Shown here piece by piece: positions 8,453 to 16,325 of a stretch of DNA of 64,000 nucleotides. The stretch's first letter is position 1; every line of letters starts with the position of its first letter. The notes under the pieces were generated by a model that made no database searches, had not been told where the DNA came from, and saw only the letters and a program-made list of their open reading frames with translations. Both the position numbers and the translations under genes were made by a program. The stretch comes from Alloalcanivorax marinus (lineage in GTDB: Bacteria > Pseudomonadota > Gammaproteobacteria > Pseudomonadales > Alcanivoracaceae), in the NCBI RefSeq assembly GCF_016906305.1, contig NZ_JADDOL010000003.1, forward strand, positions 62,001 to 126,000. The letters run 5' to 3'.

Positions 8453-8478
8453 CAATTTGTGAACGGTATCACAAATTG
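8453..8478. promoter_or_regulatory. CRP/Vfr-like palindrome upstream of the 130-residue gene
   Basis: CAATTTGTGA (8453-8462) and TCACAAATTG (8469-8478) form a perfect 10-bp inverted repeat around ACGGTA. It contains the canonical CRP core TGTGA-N6-TCACA with A/T-rich flanks. It stands between the M48 peptidase stop (8487-8489, minus strand) and the ATG of the 130-residue gene (8433). That position is close to the start codon, so repression or a short-leader promoter are both possible. A simple hairpin terminator is the alternative, but no T run follows. Confidence 0.55.
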
Positions 8479-8486
8479 TAAAATGT

Positions 8487-10277
8487 TCAAATATTGGCCA
8501 GGGAGGACCGGAACAGCGGTGGCATGGGGCAATCCAGCAGCGCGCCCAGGGCGCGCAGCAGCTCGGCTTCCGCCACCTGAACCTGGCCATCGGACAGCAC
8601 CAGGTCGGCGGCGGCGTCGATCAGCGGCGCTTTGAGCAGCGGCGTCAACCGGTTGAGCCGGTCCACGGCGGTCTGCAGCCGGGCCGGGCCGCAACGGTCC
8701 GGCGGCAGCAGCAGACGACCGGGCGGCAGCAGCCCGTGGGTGGCGCGCTGAAAGCCGGCCAGAGCGGTGGTGCGAGCGGAATCGCCGGCCCAGGCCAGCA
8801 CCGAGAACACCACCTGGATTTCGTTGGCCACCGCGCTCAGACGGTGGATCTCCCGGCCCGGCAGGCGCCGTTTCGTCGGCGTCAGCGCCTGACGCGCGAT
8901 GGCCGACAGCGCCCGGCAAAGCAGATCCTGCTCACCCCGATGCCGGGTAATCGCCTGCAACTGGGCGACGATCACCGGGCGGCGGCGCTCCGGCGCCTGG
9001 CGCAGGGTGGCCACCGCCAGATCCAGCAGCGGCAGACGCAGTCGCGTGCCCAGGCCGCGCACCTGCTCCACCAGGGCGCCCCGGCGGCCGCCGCGCAGGG
9101 CCGGTGGCGGTGGCGTATCGCCCAGCACCAGCGCGTAGAGCACGCATTCGGCGCCTTCCTGGGTGTGCAGCGCCCGCTGCAGGTCCACGGGAATGCTGGC
9201 CAGCAGCGAGCGGGCATAGCCCAGATTGGCCGCGTCCAGATGACCCACCCGGGTGGACGCCGCCGACGACGGCGCCCGGGCCTGGCGGGTGCGCACCCGG
9301 GCCCGCACCGGCCAGTCCGCGCCCAGGGCGCGCAGCCGCTGGTCCAGGCTCGGATGGGTGGCCAGCAGGCGCCGCCAGCGCAGGCCCAGGGTTTCGGCGA
9401 AGGCCATGTGGCTGAGGTCCTCCGCGTGCAGGCTGTGCAGGTGCGAGCCCTCCTGGCGAATCTTGATCAGGGCGCCGGCCAGGCCGGCGGGCTGGCGGGT
9501 GAACTGCACCGCGCTGGCGTCCGCCAGCCGTTCCCGCTGGCGGGAGATGGCGGCCTTGATCAGCCGCCCGAAGAACAGGCCGGCGAAGCCGATCGCCATC
9601 AGCAGCGCGCCGCCCAGGGCGAACAGCGGCAGGCCCCGGCGGTGGCCGTCGCCGGCGGTGGCGTGCAGCAGGAACTCACCCACCTTGCCGATCGCCAGCA
9701 CCCCGGCCAGGGCGGCCAGCAGGCGCAGGTTCAGGCGCATGTCCGCGTTCAGAATATGGCTGAATTCGTGGGCCACCACGCCCTGCAGTTCGTCGCGGCT
9801 GAGCCGCTCCAGGGCGCCCCGGGTCACCACCAGCACGGTGCTGGAGGGCGTCAGCCCGGCCACCAGGGCATTGATGCCGTCCTCGCGCTCCAGCACGAAG
9901 CTGCGCGGCGGCACGGTGCCGGCGGCCAGGCTCATTTCTTCCACCACCCGCAGCAGGCGCCGTTGGCGGGCGTCGCCGGGCTGGGCGGGCACTTCCCGGG
10001 CGCCCAGCAGCCGCGCCAGGGCCGGGCCGCCGTCGCGCAGCTGCCAGGCCTTGCGCAGGGACCCGCCGATCAGCACCGCCAGGGTGGCGGCGGTGAGCCA
10101 CAGGCCGGCGTCGCTCAGCAGCCAGGCGCGCCAGGACAGGTCCGGGTGCAGCCAGTGGCCGATCAGCCAGGCACAGACATTGACGGAGGCGGCCACCGCC
10201 GCCAGCGCGGCCAGGAAATACCCCACCAGCAGCACCGTGCGCCGCCGGGCCCGCGCCTGATGATCGAAGAAGTCCAT
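8487..10277 (-). CDS. M48-family membrane metallopeptidase (HtpX-like)
   Basis: 596-residue zinc peptidase. Two membrane helices lie at residues 15-40 and 55-75, the zinc-binding HEFSH motif at 170-174 (His170, Glu171, His174), and two further hydrophobic segments follow at about 185-205 and 220-240, as in HtpX/Ste24-type enzymes. The C-terminal 250 residues (charged, arginine/alanine rich) go beyond the HtpX core and are of unknown role. It starts 10 bases after the LemA gene, and the LemA-M48 pair is a recurrent gene pair in proteobacteria, pointing to membrane-protein quality control or regulated proteolysis. Substrates are unknown. Confidence 0.9.
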   Translation of the reverse strand: MDFFDHQARARRRTVLLVGYFLAALAAVAASVNVCAWLIGHWLHPDLSWRAWLLSDAGLWLTAATLAVLIGGSLRKAWQLRDGGPALARLLGAREVPAQPGDARQRRLLRVVEEMSLAAGTVPPRSFVLEREDGINALVAGLTPSSTVLVVTRGALERLSRDELQGVVAHEFSHILNADMRLNLRLLAALAGVLAIGKVGEFLLHATAGDGHRRGLPLFALGGALLMAIGFAGLFFGRLIKAAISRQRERLADASAVQFTRQPAGLAGALIKIRQEGSHLHSLHAEDLSHMAFAETLGLRWRRLLATHPSLDQRLRALGADWPVRARVRTRQARAPSSAASTRVGHLDAANLGYARSLLASIPVDLQRALHTQEGAECVLYALVLGDTPPPPALRGGRRGALVEQVRGLGTRLRLPLLDLAVATLRQAPERRRPVIVAQLQAITRHRGEQDLLCRALSAIARQALTPTKRRLPGREIHRLSAVANEIQVVFSVLAWAGDSARTTALAGFQRATHGLLPPGRLLLPPDRCGPARLQTAVDRLNRLTPLLKAPLIDAAADLVLSDGQVQVAEAELLRALGALLDCPMPPLFRSSLANI

Positions 10278-10287
10278 GTTGGGAGGG

Positions 10288-10875
10288 TCAGAAGGCGACG
10301 TGAACCGCGCGGCGCGCTTCCGGATTCTCGATGTCCAGCAGGGCGGCTTCCTTGAACGGCCCGAAGAAGCCGCTCACCGCGTTGTGGGGGAACTGTTCCC
10401 GGTAGGTGTTGTAGCTCATCACCGCGTCGTTGAACGCCTGGCGGGCGAAGCCGATGCGGTTCTCGGTGGCGGCCAGCTCCTCCATCAGATCGGCCATGGT
10501 GCGGTCGGCCTTCAGTTCCGGGTAGTTCTCGCTGACCGCCAGCAGCCGCGACAAGCTGCCGGAGAGGATCGATTCGGCGCGCCCCAGGCGGTCCATGACG
10601 GCGCCGTCGTCCGGCCGTTCGGCGGCGTCGCGGCGGGCGCCCTCGGCCTGGTTGCGCGCTTCGGTGACCCGCGTCAGGGTCTCGCGCTCATGGTCCAGAT
10701 AGGCCTTGGCGGTGCTCACCAGATTGGGAATCAGATCGTGGCGGCGCTGCAGCTGCACGTCGATCTGCGCGAAGGCGTTTTTGAAGCGGTTGCGCAGGCT
10801 GACCAGGCGATTGTAGATCGCCACCAGATAGATCAGCCCGGCGATGATAACGGCGAAGAACAGCCAGGTACCCAT
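10288..10875 (-). CDS. LemA family protein
   Basis: 195-residue protein with a single N-terminal membrane helix (about residues 4-22) and the LemA domain: YNRLVSLRNR, then AQIDVQLQRRHDLIPNLV, and the later 'YPELKAD' and 'NRIGFARQAFNDAVMSYN' helices. LemA proteins are membrane-anchored four-helix proteins of unclear function, often beside M48 peptidases. It is the promoter-proximal gene of the pair with the peptidase. A second LemA, a lipoprotein form, lies at 40226-40816 in a different context. Confidence 0.92.
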   Translation of the reverse strand: MGTWLFFAVIIAGLIYLVAIYNRLVSLRNRFKNAFAQIDVQLQRRHDLIPNLVSTAKAYLDHERETLTRVTEARNQAEGARRDAAERPDDGAVMDRLGRAESILSGSLSRLLAVSENYPELKADRTMADLMEELAATENRIGFARQAFNDAVMSYNTYREQFPHNAVSGFFGPFKEAALLDIENPEARRAVHVAF

Positions 10876-10965
10876 GTTTCCCCCTTTCCCCTGCCGGGTC
10901 GGCTTGACCGTGCTTAACGTTACTGCAAGCGGCGGCCCCTGGCTATTGGCGCGATGACGATCGCA

Positions 10966-11904
10966 TCACGGTTGCAGCGGGTGCAGGGGCAGGTAGTGGT
11001 CCACCAGCAGGGCGGTGAACAGCACGAACAGATAGACGATGGAATAACCAAAGGTTTTCATCGGCAGTTTGGGGTTGCTGCTGAAGCGCAGCCGCACCGC
11101 GTGCACCAGGAAAATGCCGCTGAGGATCACCGCGCTGACCAGATAGATCAGCCCGCTCATGCCGGTCAGGTAGGGCAGCAGCGAGCAGATGAACAGCAGG
11201 ATGGTGTAGTACAGCACCGACTCCCGGGTAAAGGGGATGCCGTGGGTCACCGGCAGCATGGGCACGTCCGCCTTGGCGTACTCGTCGGCGCGATGGATGG
11301 CCAGCGCCCAGAAGTGCGGCGGTGTCCAGACGAAGATGATCAGCACCAGCAGCCAGGCGTAGGGGTCCAGGGAATTGGTCACCGCCGCCCAGCCAAGCAG
11401 CGGCGGAATGGCGCCGGCGATGCCGCCGATCACGATGTTCTGCGGCGTGGCGCGCTTCAGATAGAGCGTATAGACGAAGGCATAGCCGACGAAGCCGAAC
11501 AGGGTCAGCCCGGCGGTCAGCGGGTTGACCAGGAAATAGAGCATCGCCATGGAGGCCAGCGCCAACAGCACCGCGAAGGTCACCGCCGCCTTCGGCGAAA
11601 TCTTGCCGGCCACCAGCGGGCGCTTCTCGGTGCGCTTCATGATGGCGTCGATCTTCTGATCCATGATCTGGTTGATCGCCGCCGACGCCATCATCGCCAG
11701 GGACAGCCCCACGAAGGCGGGGATGAAGATGTCCAGGGGCACCATGCCCGGCGGGTCGGTGGCCAGGAACATGCCGGCCACGGCGGTGACCATCAGCAGC
11801 ATCACCACGCCGGGCTTGGTCAGCGCCAGATAGTCGCGCCAGCCCGGGGTCGGGCGTTCACGCGACTCCGGCGGGGCGCTCATGGTCTTGTCGTTCGCGC
11901 TCAT
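10966..11904 (-). CDS. cyoE: Protoheme IX farnesyltransferase (heme O synthase)
   Basis: 312-residue UbiA-family prenyltransferase that adds farnesyl to protoheme to give heme O, the precursor of heme A for the oxidase encoded upstream. About nine membrane helices are visible; the two aspartate-rich regions are present as NQIMDQKIDAIMKRT (N-x3-D-x3-D) and, in the second half, the ADEYAKADVPMLPV segment. The ATG at 11904 has the Shine-Dalgarno GAGGGAG 6 bases upstream and is preferred to the ATG seven codons later. It is the last gene of the oxidase-biogenesis run, 28 bases after ctaA. Confidence 0.95.
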   Translation of the reverse strand: MSANDKTMSAPPESRERPTPGWRDYLALTKPGVVMLLMVTAVAGMFLATDPPGMVPLDIFIPAFVGLSLAMMASAAINQIMDQKIDAIMKRTEKRPLVAGKISPKAAVTFAVLLALASMAMLYFLVNPLTAGLTLFGFVGYAFVYTLYLKRATPQNIVIGGIAGAIPPLLGWAAVTNSLDPYAWLLVLIIFVWTPPHFWALAIHRADEYAKADVPMLPVTHGIPFTRESVLYYTILLFICSLLPYLTGMSGLIYLVSAVILSGIFLVHAVRLRFSSNPKLPMKTFGYSIVYLFVLFTALLVDHYLPLHPLQP

Positions 11905-11931
11905 GGTGGCTCCCTCTCGGCCTGATCTGGA

Positions 11932-13011
11932 CTAGTCCCGGGGCGGCCCGTCCGGGCCCCGCGGATGACGGGCCGCGCATTTTACGTTGATGGCGCGGAT
12001 AAAGAGTACCAGCGATATCAGCAGCAGCACCGCCACGAAGTTGTGCGATACCGCCACCCACAGCGGCACCGAGAACACCACATTGCTGATGCCCAGGGTG
12101 ATCTGCAAGGCCAGCAGGCCCAGGATCACCAGGCCGAAGTTGCGGAAGAACACGCTGCGCGCCCGGGTCAGGATGCGTCCCACCAGCAGCAGGACCATCA
12201 GAGTCACCAGCAGGGCGCCGAAGCGGTGCAGCACATGGATGGTGGTGCGCGCGTCGTTCTGCAGCACGCCGAACTCGTAGTCCGGCTTGTCGTGCTCGTG
12301 GCCCCAGAACACGAAGGCGTCCTCGAAATTGATGTGCTCCACCCAGCCGTCCTCGCAGATCGGCAGTTCGGTGCACACCACCGCGGCGTAGTTGGCGGTG
12401 GTCCAGCCGCCCAGGGCGATCTGCAGCACCACCGCCGCCAGGCTCAGCCCGCCCAGGGTCTTCAGGCTGCGCACGTCGCAATCATTGAGAAAGCGCGGCC
12501 AGCGGTAAAGACGGGCGGTGAGCAGGGCCAGCAGGGTGAAGGTGGTGAAGCCACCCAGCAGATGCAGCATGACGATGGTGGGCTGCAGCCCCATGGTCAC
12601 CGTCCACATGCCCAGGATGCCCTGGAAGATCACCAGGGCCACCAGGAACAGGGGCAGCTTGAGCGGCTGCTTCTCGCGCTTGCGGTTGACCAGGCTGAGG
12701 CCGGCGACGATCAGGATCAGCAGGCCCAGGGTGGAGGCGAAATAGCGGTGCACCATCTCCGGAACGGTTTTGTGGGCCTCGCGCAGGGCCCCCGGGGAGC
12801 TGGCATTCTGTTCGTTGACGTGCTCGATGGCCTTGCGCACGTCCAGATGCCCGTAGCAGCCGGGCCAGTCCGGGCAACCCAGACCGGCGTCGGAAAGCCG
12901 GGTCCAGGCGCCCAGGATGATCACGCCGGCGGCCAGGATCAGCGCCAGCACGGCCACGCGACGCAGCCAGATTTGCGAGGAAGTCAGAGGTTGCCGGGGT
13001 TCGGGATGCAT
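11932..13011 (-). CDS. ctaA: Heme A synthase
   Basis: 359-residue COX15/CtaA-family membrane protein that oxidises heme O to heme A. Eight membrane helices are visible, with the conserved GAWTRLSDAGLGCPDWPGC segment near residue 45 and the histidines of the paired heme sites (EMVHRYFAS, MLHLLGG, VLHRFGALL, SHNFVAV). A cysteine pair is present in a periplasmic loop (VVCTELPICEDG). It sits between the CxxxC assembly protein and cyoE in the same order as in Pseudomonas oxidase clusters. Confidence 0.95.
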   Translation of the reverse strand: MHPEPRQPLTSSQIWLRRVAVLALILAAGVIILGAWTRLSDAGLGCPDWPGCYGHLDVRKAIEHVNEQNASSPGALREAHKTVPEMVHRYFASTLGLLILIVAGLSLVNRKREKQPLKLPLFLVALVIFQGILGMWTVTMGLQPTIVMLHLLGGFTTFTLLALLTARLYRWPRFLNDCDVRSLKTLGGLSLAAVVLQIALGGWTTANYAAVVCTELPICEDGWVEHINFEDAFVFWGHEHDKPDYEFGVLQNDARTTIHVLHRFGALLVTLMVLLLVGRILTRARSVFFRNFGLVILGLLALQITLGISNVVFSVPLWVAVSHNFVAVLLLISLVLFIRAINVKCAARHPRGPDGPPRD

Positions 13012-13044
13012 GTGTCGAAACCTGTAGGGGTAGCGGGCGCCGCC

Positions 13045-13656
13045 TCAGATCAGCGAGCCCTTCAAGGTACGTTCAAGATCCAGGCGGATGTTTTCCGCCT
13101 CCTCCAGAGTGGCGTCCATGTCCTCGTGGGTGGGGTAGCGCAGAAAGATCTGGCCGTCCGGGCTGACCACGAAAATGTCGCCGAGGGCGTCGCCGCCGGC
13201 GTCTTCGTAGACCGGTGCCAGCGCCGCCTTGACGGTGCCGGCGTCGCCACGGGTTTCCACCATGCCGGCGGCCTGATCGTCCAGAAAGCCGCGCAGGTCC
13301 TCGGACGCCGGCGCGGTGAGGACCACCACCCGGCGCAGCCGTTCCATGTTCTCGCCCAGGGTGCGTTGCACCTGGCGCATCTGATAGTAAAGGCCGTTCT
13401 TGCAGGCCCGTGCGCAGTCCGCGCCGGCCACGTACAGCAGGCTCCAGCGGCCCTCGGTGTCGGCCTGATCGTAGGGCTCGCCGTTGGCGTCGCGCAGCGC
13501 CAGGGCCGCGATCTGCACGTGGGGAATGATCAGCTGGCCCTTGTTCTCCCGGGGCAGCGACCAGGGGTCCACGAAATAGCGTCCGGCGATGAAGAACACG
13601 ATAAAGGGGCCGACGATGGCCAGCAGGGTCAGCCTGTTTTTGAGACGTGGCGACAT
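13045..13656 (-). CDS. Oxidase-cluster membrane protein with thioredoxin-like CxxxC domain
   Basis: 203 residues: one membrane helix near the N-terminus (about 10-28), then a periplasmic domain with a SCO-like fold pattern, 'LLYVAGADCARACKN', carrying a CARAC (CxxxC) pair that could bind copper or exchange disulfides. The later 'DIFVVSPDGQIFLRYP' segment also recalls Sco proteins, although the conserved SCO histidine is not obvious. It lies between SURF1 and ctaA, 6 bases after the SURF1 stop, and an equivalent unnamed gene sits in that place in related oxidase clusters. A role in copper or heme insertion into the oxidase is inferred. Confidence 0.8.
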   Translation of the reverse strand: MSPRLKNRLTLLAIVGPFIVFFIAGRYFVDPWSLPRENKGQLIIPHVQIAALALRDANGEPYDQADTEGRWSLLYVAGADCARACKNGLYYQMRQVQRTLGENMERLRRVVVLTAPASEDLRGFLDDQAAGMVETRGDAGTVKAALAPVYEDAGGDALGDIFVVSPDGQIFLRYPTHEDMDATLEEAENIRLDLERTLKGSLI

Positions 13657-13662
13657 GATGTT

Positions 13663-14394
13663 TCAGTGATCCGGTCGGGGGCGCCGGCGGAAATGGGCGA
13701 CCAGGTACATGATCAGGGCGGCCAGACCCAGCCCCAGCCACTGCAGCGCATAGGCCTGGTGACGTTCCGGGCTGATCGCCGCCGTGATGTCCTGCCAGGG
13801 CCTTGGCAGTACGGGGGCGTCGCCCAGGGGCTGTTCGGGCGGCACCCGAATCTCGAAGGGCGCCAATTCTACCCCAAGTCGGCGCCCGATGGCTTCAAAA
13901 TCCACCTTTTGCACCCGCAGCGGCCATTGGTGTTCCGCCAGCGGTGTGTCCTTGAGCACCAGGGCGCGGGCGTCCGGCTGATACAGCGGGCCGCTTACCG
14001 TGATTGCGCCGCGCACCGGCGCCACCTCGGGCAGCGTGCCGCGGTCGGCGCCGCGGGGCAGCCAGCCCCGGTTGATCAGCACCCAGCGGCCGCTTTCGTC
14101 GCGCAGCGGGCTGAGCAGGTAATAACCGGCCACGCCCTGGTAGGTGCGATTGTCCAGCAGCACCGGATGGTCGTTGTCGATCTTCCCGCGCACCCGCACC
14201 GGCAGGTGCTGGCGGTCATCGCGGCGCAGCGCCTCGGCCAGACCCACCGGGGCGGCGTGGGCCTTGGCCGCCTGATCGGCCAGCCAGGCGCGTTTCTCGC
14301 CGGCGCGCTGCCATTGCCACCAGGACAGGCTCAGACACGCCGCGACCACCAAGAGCGTGAGCAACAGGCCAAGGGGGGAAAAGCGCCTCTTCAT
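13663..14394 (-). CDS. SURF1-family cytochrome oxidase assembly protein
   Basis: 243 residues with the SURF1 layout: an N-terminal helix (about 10-27), a large periplasmic loop containing RGKIDNDHPVLLDNR and GYYLLSPL, WVLINRGW at mid-protein, and a C-terminal helix after 'RHQAYALQWLGLGLAALIMY'. SURF1 proteins help insert heme a into subunit I. The gene is divergent from the small DUF2909 gene, with about 100 bases between their starts, and heads the minus-strand group SURF1 - CxxxC protein - ctaA - cyoE. Confidence 0.93.
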   Translation of the reverse strand: MKRRFSPLGLLLTLLVVAACLSLSWWQWQRAGEKRAWLADQAAKAHAAPVGLAEALRRDDRQHLPVRVRGKIDNDHPVLLDNRTYQGVAGYYLLSPLRDESGRWVLINRGWLPRGADRGTLPEVAPVRGAITVSGPLYQPDARALVLKDTPLAEHQWPLRVQKVDFEAIGRRLGVELAPFEIRVPPEQPLGDAPVLPRPWQDITAAISPERHQAYALQWLGLGLAALIMYLVAHFRRRPRPDH

Positions 14395-14494
14395 CTTTCA
14401 CTCGCTGGGGTGGCGGCTACAATGGGCGCGTATTGTACCCGACCGGGTTCGCACGTCGAGGCAATGCCGCCCGACGTTGGCTGAGGAGAAATAT

Positions 14495-14743
14495 ATGTGG
14501 TGGGTGAAGCTGATCGTCATCGTGCTGTTGATCGCGGCGGTGATCTCCCTGGGCAAGGCCCTGATGTCGCTGGTGCGCGGCCAGGGCAAGGACGGCAAGA
14601 CCATGCGTGCCCTGGCCTGGCGGGTGGGGTTTTCGGCGGCGGTGTTCCTGTTCATTCTGCTGAGCATGATGATGGGCTGGATCCAGCCCCACGACGTCAA
14701 CCCGGGCCAGCGCTACGGTGAGCCCATCGAACAGACGCAATAA
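14495..14743 (+). CDS. DUF2909-type twin-transmembrane small protein
   Basis: 82 residues with two membrane helices (about 4-24 and 45-63) separated by a basic loop (RGQGKDGKTMR), the pattern of twin-transmembrane DUF2909 proteins that accompany cytochrome oxidase genes. The ATG at 14495 has a good ribosome site (GAGGAG, 6 bases upstream); reading further upstream would add 46 residues of unlikely composition through the promoter region. It is the only plus-strand gene inside the oxidase block and ends just before a strong bidirectional terminator. Probable accessory factor of the oxidase by position. Confidence 0.8.
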   Translation: MWWVKLIVIVLLIAAVISLGKALMSLVRGQGKDGKTMRALAWRVGFSAAVFLFILLSMMMGWIQPHDVNPGQRYGEPIEQTQ

Positions 14744-14750
14744 AGGCGGA

Positions 14751-14789
14751 AAACAAAAAGCCCCGGCTTTTGACCGGGGCTTTTTGTTT
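14751..14789. terminator. Bidirectional rho-independent terminator
   Basis: A perfect 16-bp inverted repeat (14751-14766 and 14774-14789) with a 7-base loop. The GC core AGCCCCGG/CCGGGGCT is flanked by A-rich and T-rich tails, so each strand ends in a T run. It separates the convergent DUF2909 gene and the coxB-coxA-ctaG-ctaE operon. Confidence 0.92.
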
Positions 14790-14807
14790 CCAGGGTGGTC
14801 GGCGGGG

Positions 14808-15689
14808 TTACAGCCAGTACACCACCACGAAAAGGAACAGCCAGACCACGTCCACGAAGTGCCAGTACCAGGCCCCCGCCTCCCAGGCGAAATTGTTTTC
14901 CGCGTCGAAGTGGCCCTTGATCACACGCAGCAGCGTGACGAACAGGAAGATGGTGCCGATGGTCACGTGGGCGCCGTGGAAGCCGGTCAGCAGGAAGAAC
15001 AGGCTGCCGTAGATGCCGGCGTGCAGGGTCAGCCCCATTTCCACGTAGGCGTGGTGGTATTCCCAGGCCTGCAGGCCCAGGAAGATCGCGCCCAGCAGCA
15101 CGGTGGCCGCCTGGAAACCGATCAGCTTGCCGCGCTTGCCTTCCAGCAGAGCGTGGTGGGCGATGGTCAGGGTGATGGAGCTGGTCAGCAGGATGGCGGT
15201 GTTGATCGCCGGCAGACCCCAGGCGCCCATGGCCTGGGTGGTGGTGCCGTCCGGGGTCTTGATCAGCGGCCACATGGCCTGGAAGTCCGGCCACAGCAGC
15301 TCATGGGTCATGGCGTTGCTGCCGGCGCCGCCCAGCCACGGCACGATCAGCCAGCGGGTGTAGAACAGGGCGCCGAAGAAGGCGCCGAAGAACATCACTT
15401 CGGAAAAGATGAACCACAGCATGCCCTGGCGGTAGGAGATGCCCAGCTGCTTGCTGTGCAGGCCGCCCACGGATTCCTTGATGGTGTCACGCCACCAGAT
15501 GGCGATCACCAGCCACAGGGTGGCCAGGCCGAAGAAGAACAGCGGCATCCCCCAGCTGCCCTCGAACTTGTCCGGGGCGGTGCTCTGCTGGATAAAGTGG
15601 GCGCCGCCCACGGCGGTCATGAACAGCCCCACCGAAGCCGCCAGGGGCCAGGGGCTGCTCTCGGGTACGTAATACTTTTCAGTAGCCAT
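14808..15689 (-). CDS. ctaE: Cytochrome c oxidase subunit III
   Basis: 293-residue integral membrane subunit of the terminal oxidase, with seven membrane helices. Characteristic segments are 'WFIFSEVMFFGAFFGALFYTRW' in the middle, the acidic-residue helix with 'AWEYHHAY', and the C-terminal 'GFHGAHVTIGTIFL' and 'AWYWHFVDVVWLFLFVVVYWL'. It is the last gene of the oxidase structural operon, 30 bases after ctaG and just upstream of the terminator. Confidence 0.96.
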   Translation of the reverse strand: MATEKYYVPESSPWPLAASVGLFMTAVGGAHFIQQSTAPDKFEGSWGMPLFFFGLATLWLVIAIWWRDTIKESVGGLHSKQLGISYRQGMLWFIFSEVMFFGAFFGALFYTRWLIVPWLGGAGSNAMTHELLWPDFQAMWPLIKTPDGTTTQAMGAWGLPAINTAILLTSSITLTIAHHALLEGKRGKLIGFQAATVLLGAIFLGLQAWEYHHAYVEMGLTLHAGIYGSLFFLLTGFHGAHVTIGTIFLFVTLLRVIKGHFDAENNFAWEAGAWYWHFVDVVWLFLFVVVYWL

Positions 15690-15719
15690 TTTGAAGAAGT
15701 CTCCTGTACAACCGGGCCG

Positions 15720-16304
15720 TTACTTGGCGACCGTATTGTTGTTCATCACGGTGTCGTTGTTGGCGGCGACCCGATCGGTCACGTCGAATATCGTGTACGA
15801 CAGCGTCAGCGTGGTGATGTGCTCCGGCAGCTCCGGGTCCAGATAGAAGATCATCGGCATTTCCTTGCGCTCGCCGGCGCCCAGGGTCTGCTGGTCGAAG
15901 CAGAAACACTGGGTTTTGTGCAGGTAGCGCGCCGCTTCCCCGGGGGTCACGGACGGAATGCTCTGGGTGACGATCTCGCTGGTCTTCGGATTGCTGGCGT
16001 AGAAATTCACCAGGGTGATTTCCCCCGGATGCACCTTCACCCGGCGGGTGGCGGACATGAAGTCCCCGTTCACGCCCTGGCCCCGCTGGGTGATGAATTC
16101 CACGGTCACGGTGCGGTCTTCCACGGTCCGTGCCGGGCCTTCGGTGCTCGCCGTCGACGAGGTCTTTCCATTCAAGCCGGTGATGTCACAGATCACGTCG
16201 TAGAACGGCACCATGGCGAACGCGAAGCCGAACATCGCCAGCGCCCAGATCAGGAGCTTGCGCAGGGTGCGCTTGTTGCGATGTTCGAGGCTGTCGTGAC
16301 TCAT
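15720..16304 (-). CDS. ctaG: Cytochrome c oxidase assembly protein Cox11/CtaG
   Basis: 194 residues: one N-terminal membrane helix (about 18-36) and a periplasmic immunoglobulin-like domain. The copper-binding pair is in 'KTQCFCFDQQTL' (CFC), the family's signature, followed by 'MPMIFYLDPELP'. The protein delivers copper to the CuB site of subunit I. It lies between coxA and ctaE in the standard order. Confidence 0.95.
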   Translation of the reverse strand: MSHDSLEHRNKRTLRKLLIWALAMFGFAFAMVPFYDVICDITGLNGKTSSTASTEGPARTVEDRTVTVEFITQRGQGVNGDFMSATRRVKVHPGEITLVNFYASNPKTSEIVTQSIPSVTPGEAARYLHKTQCFCFDQQTLGAGERKEMPMIFYLDPELPEHITTLTLSYTIFDVTDRVAANNDTVMNNNTVAK

Positions 16305-16325
16305 GGCGCCGTGATCCGTGATCCG

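Noticed and set aside
11965-14484. 839-codon open frame antisense to ctaA, the CxxxC protein and SURF1
   Set aside because: Antisense shadow across three conserved oxidase genes, rich in His, Gln and Gly.
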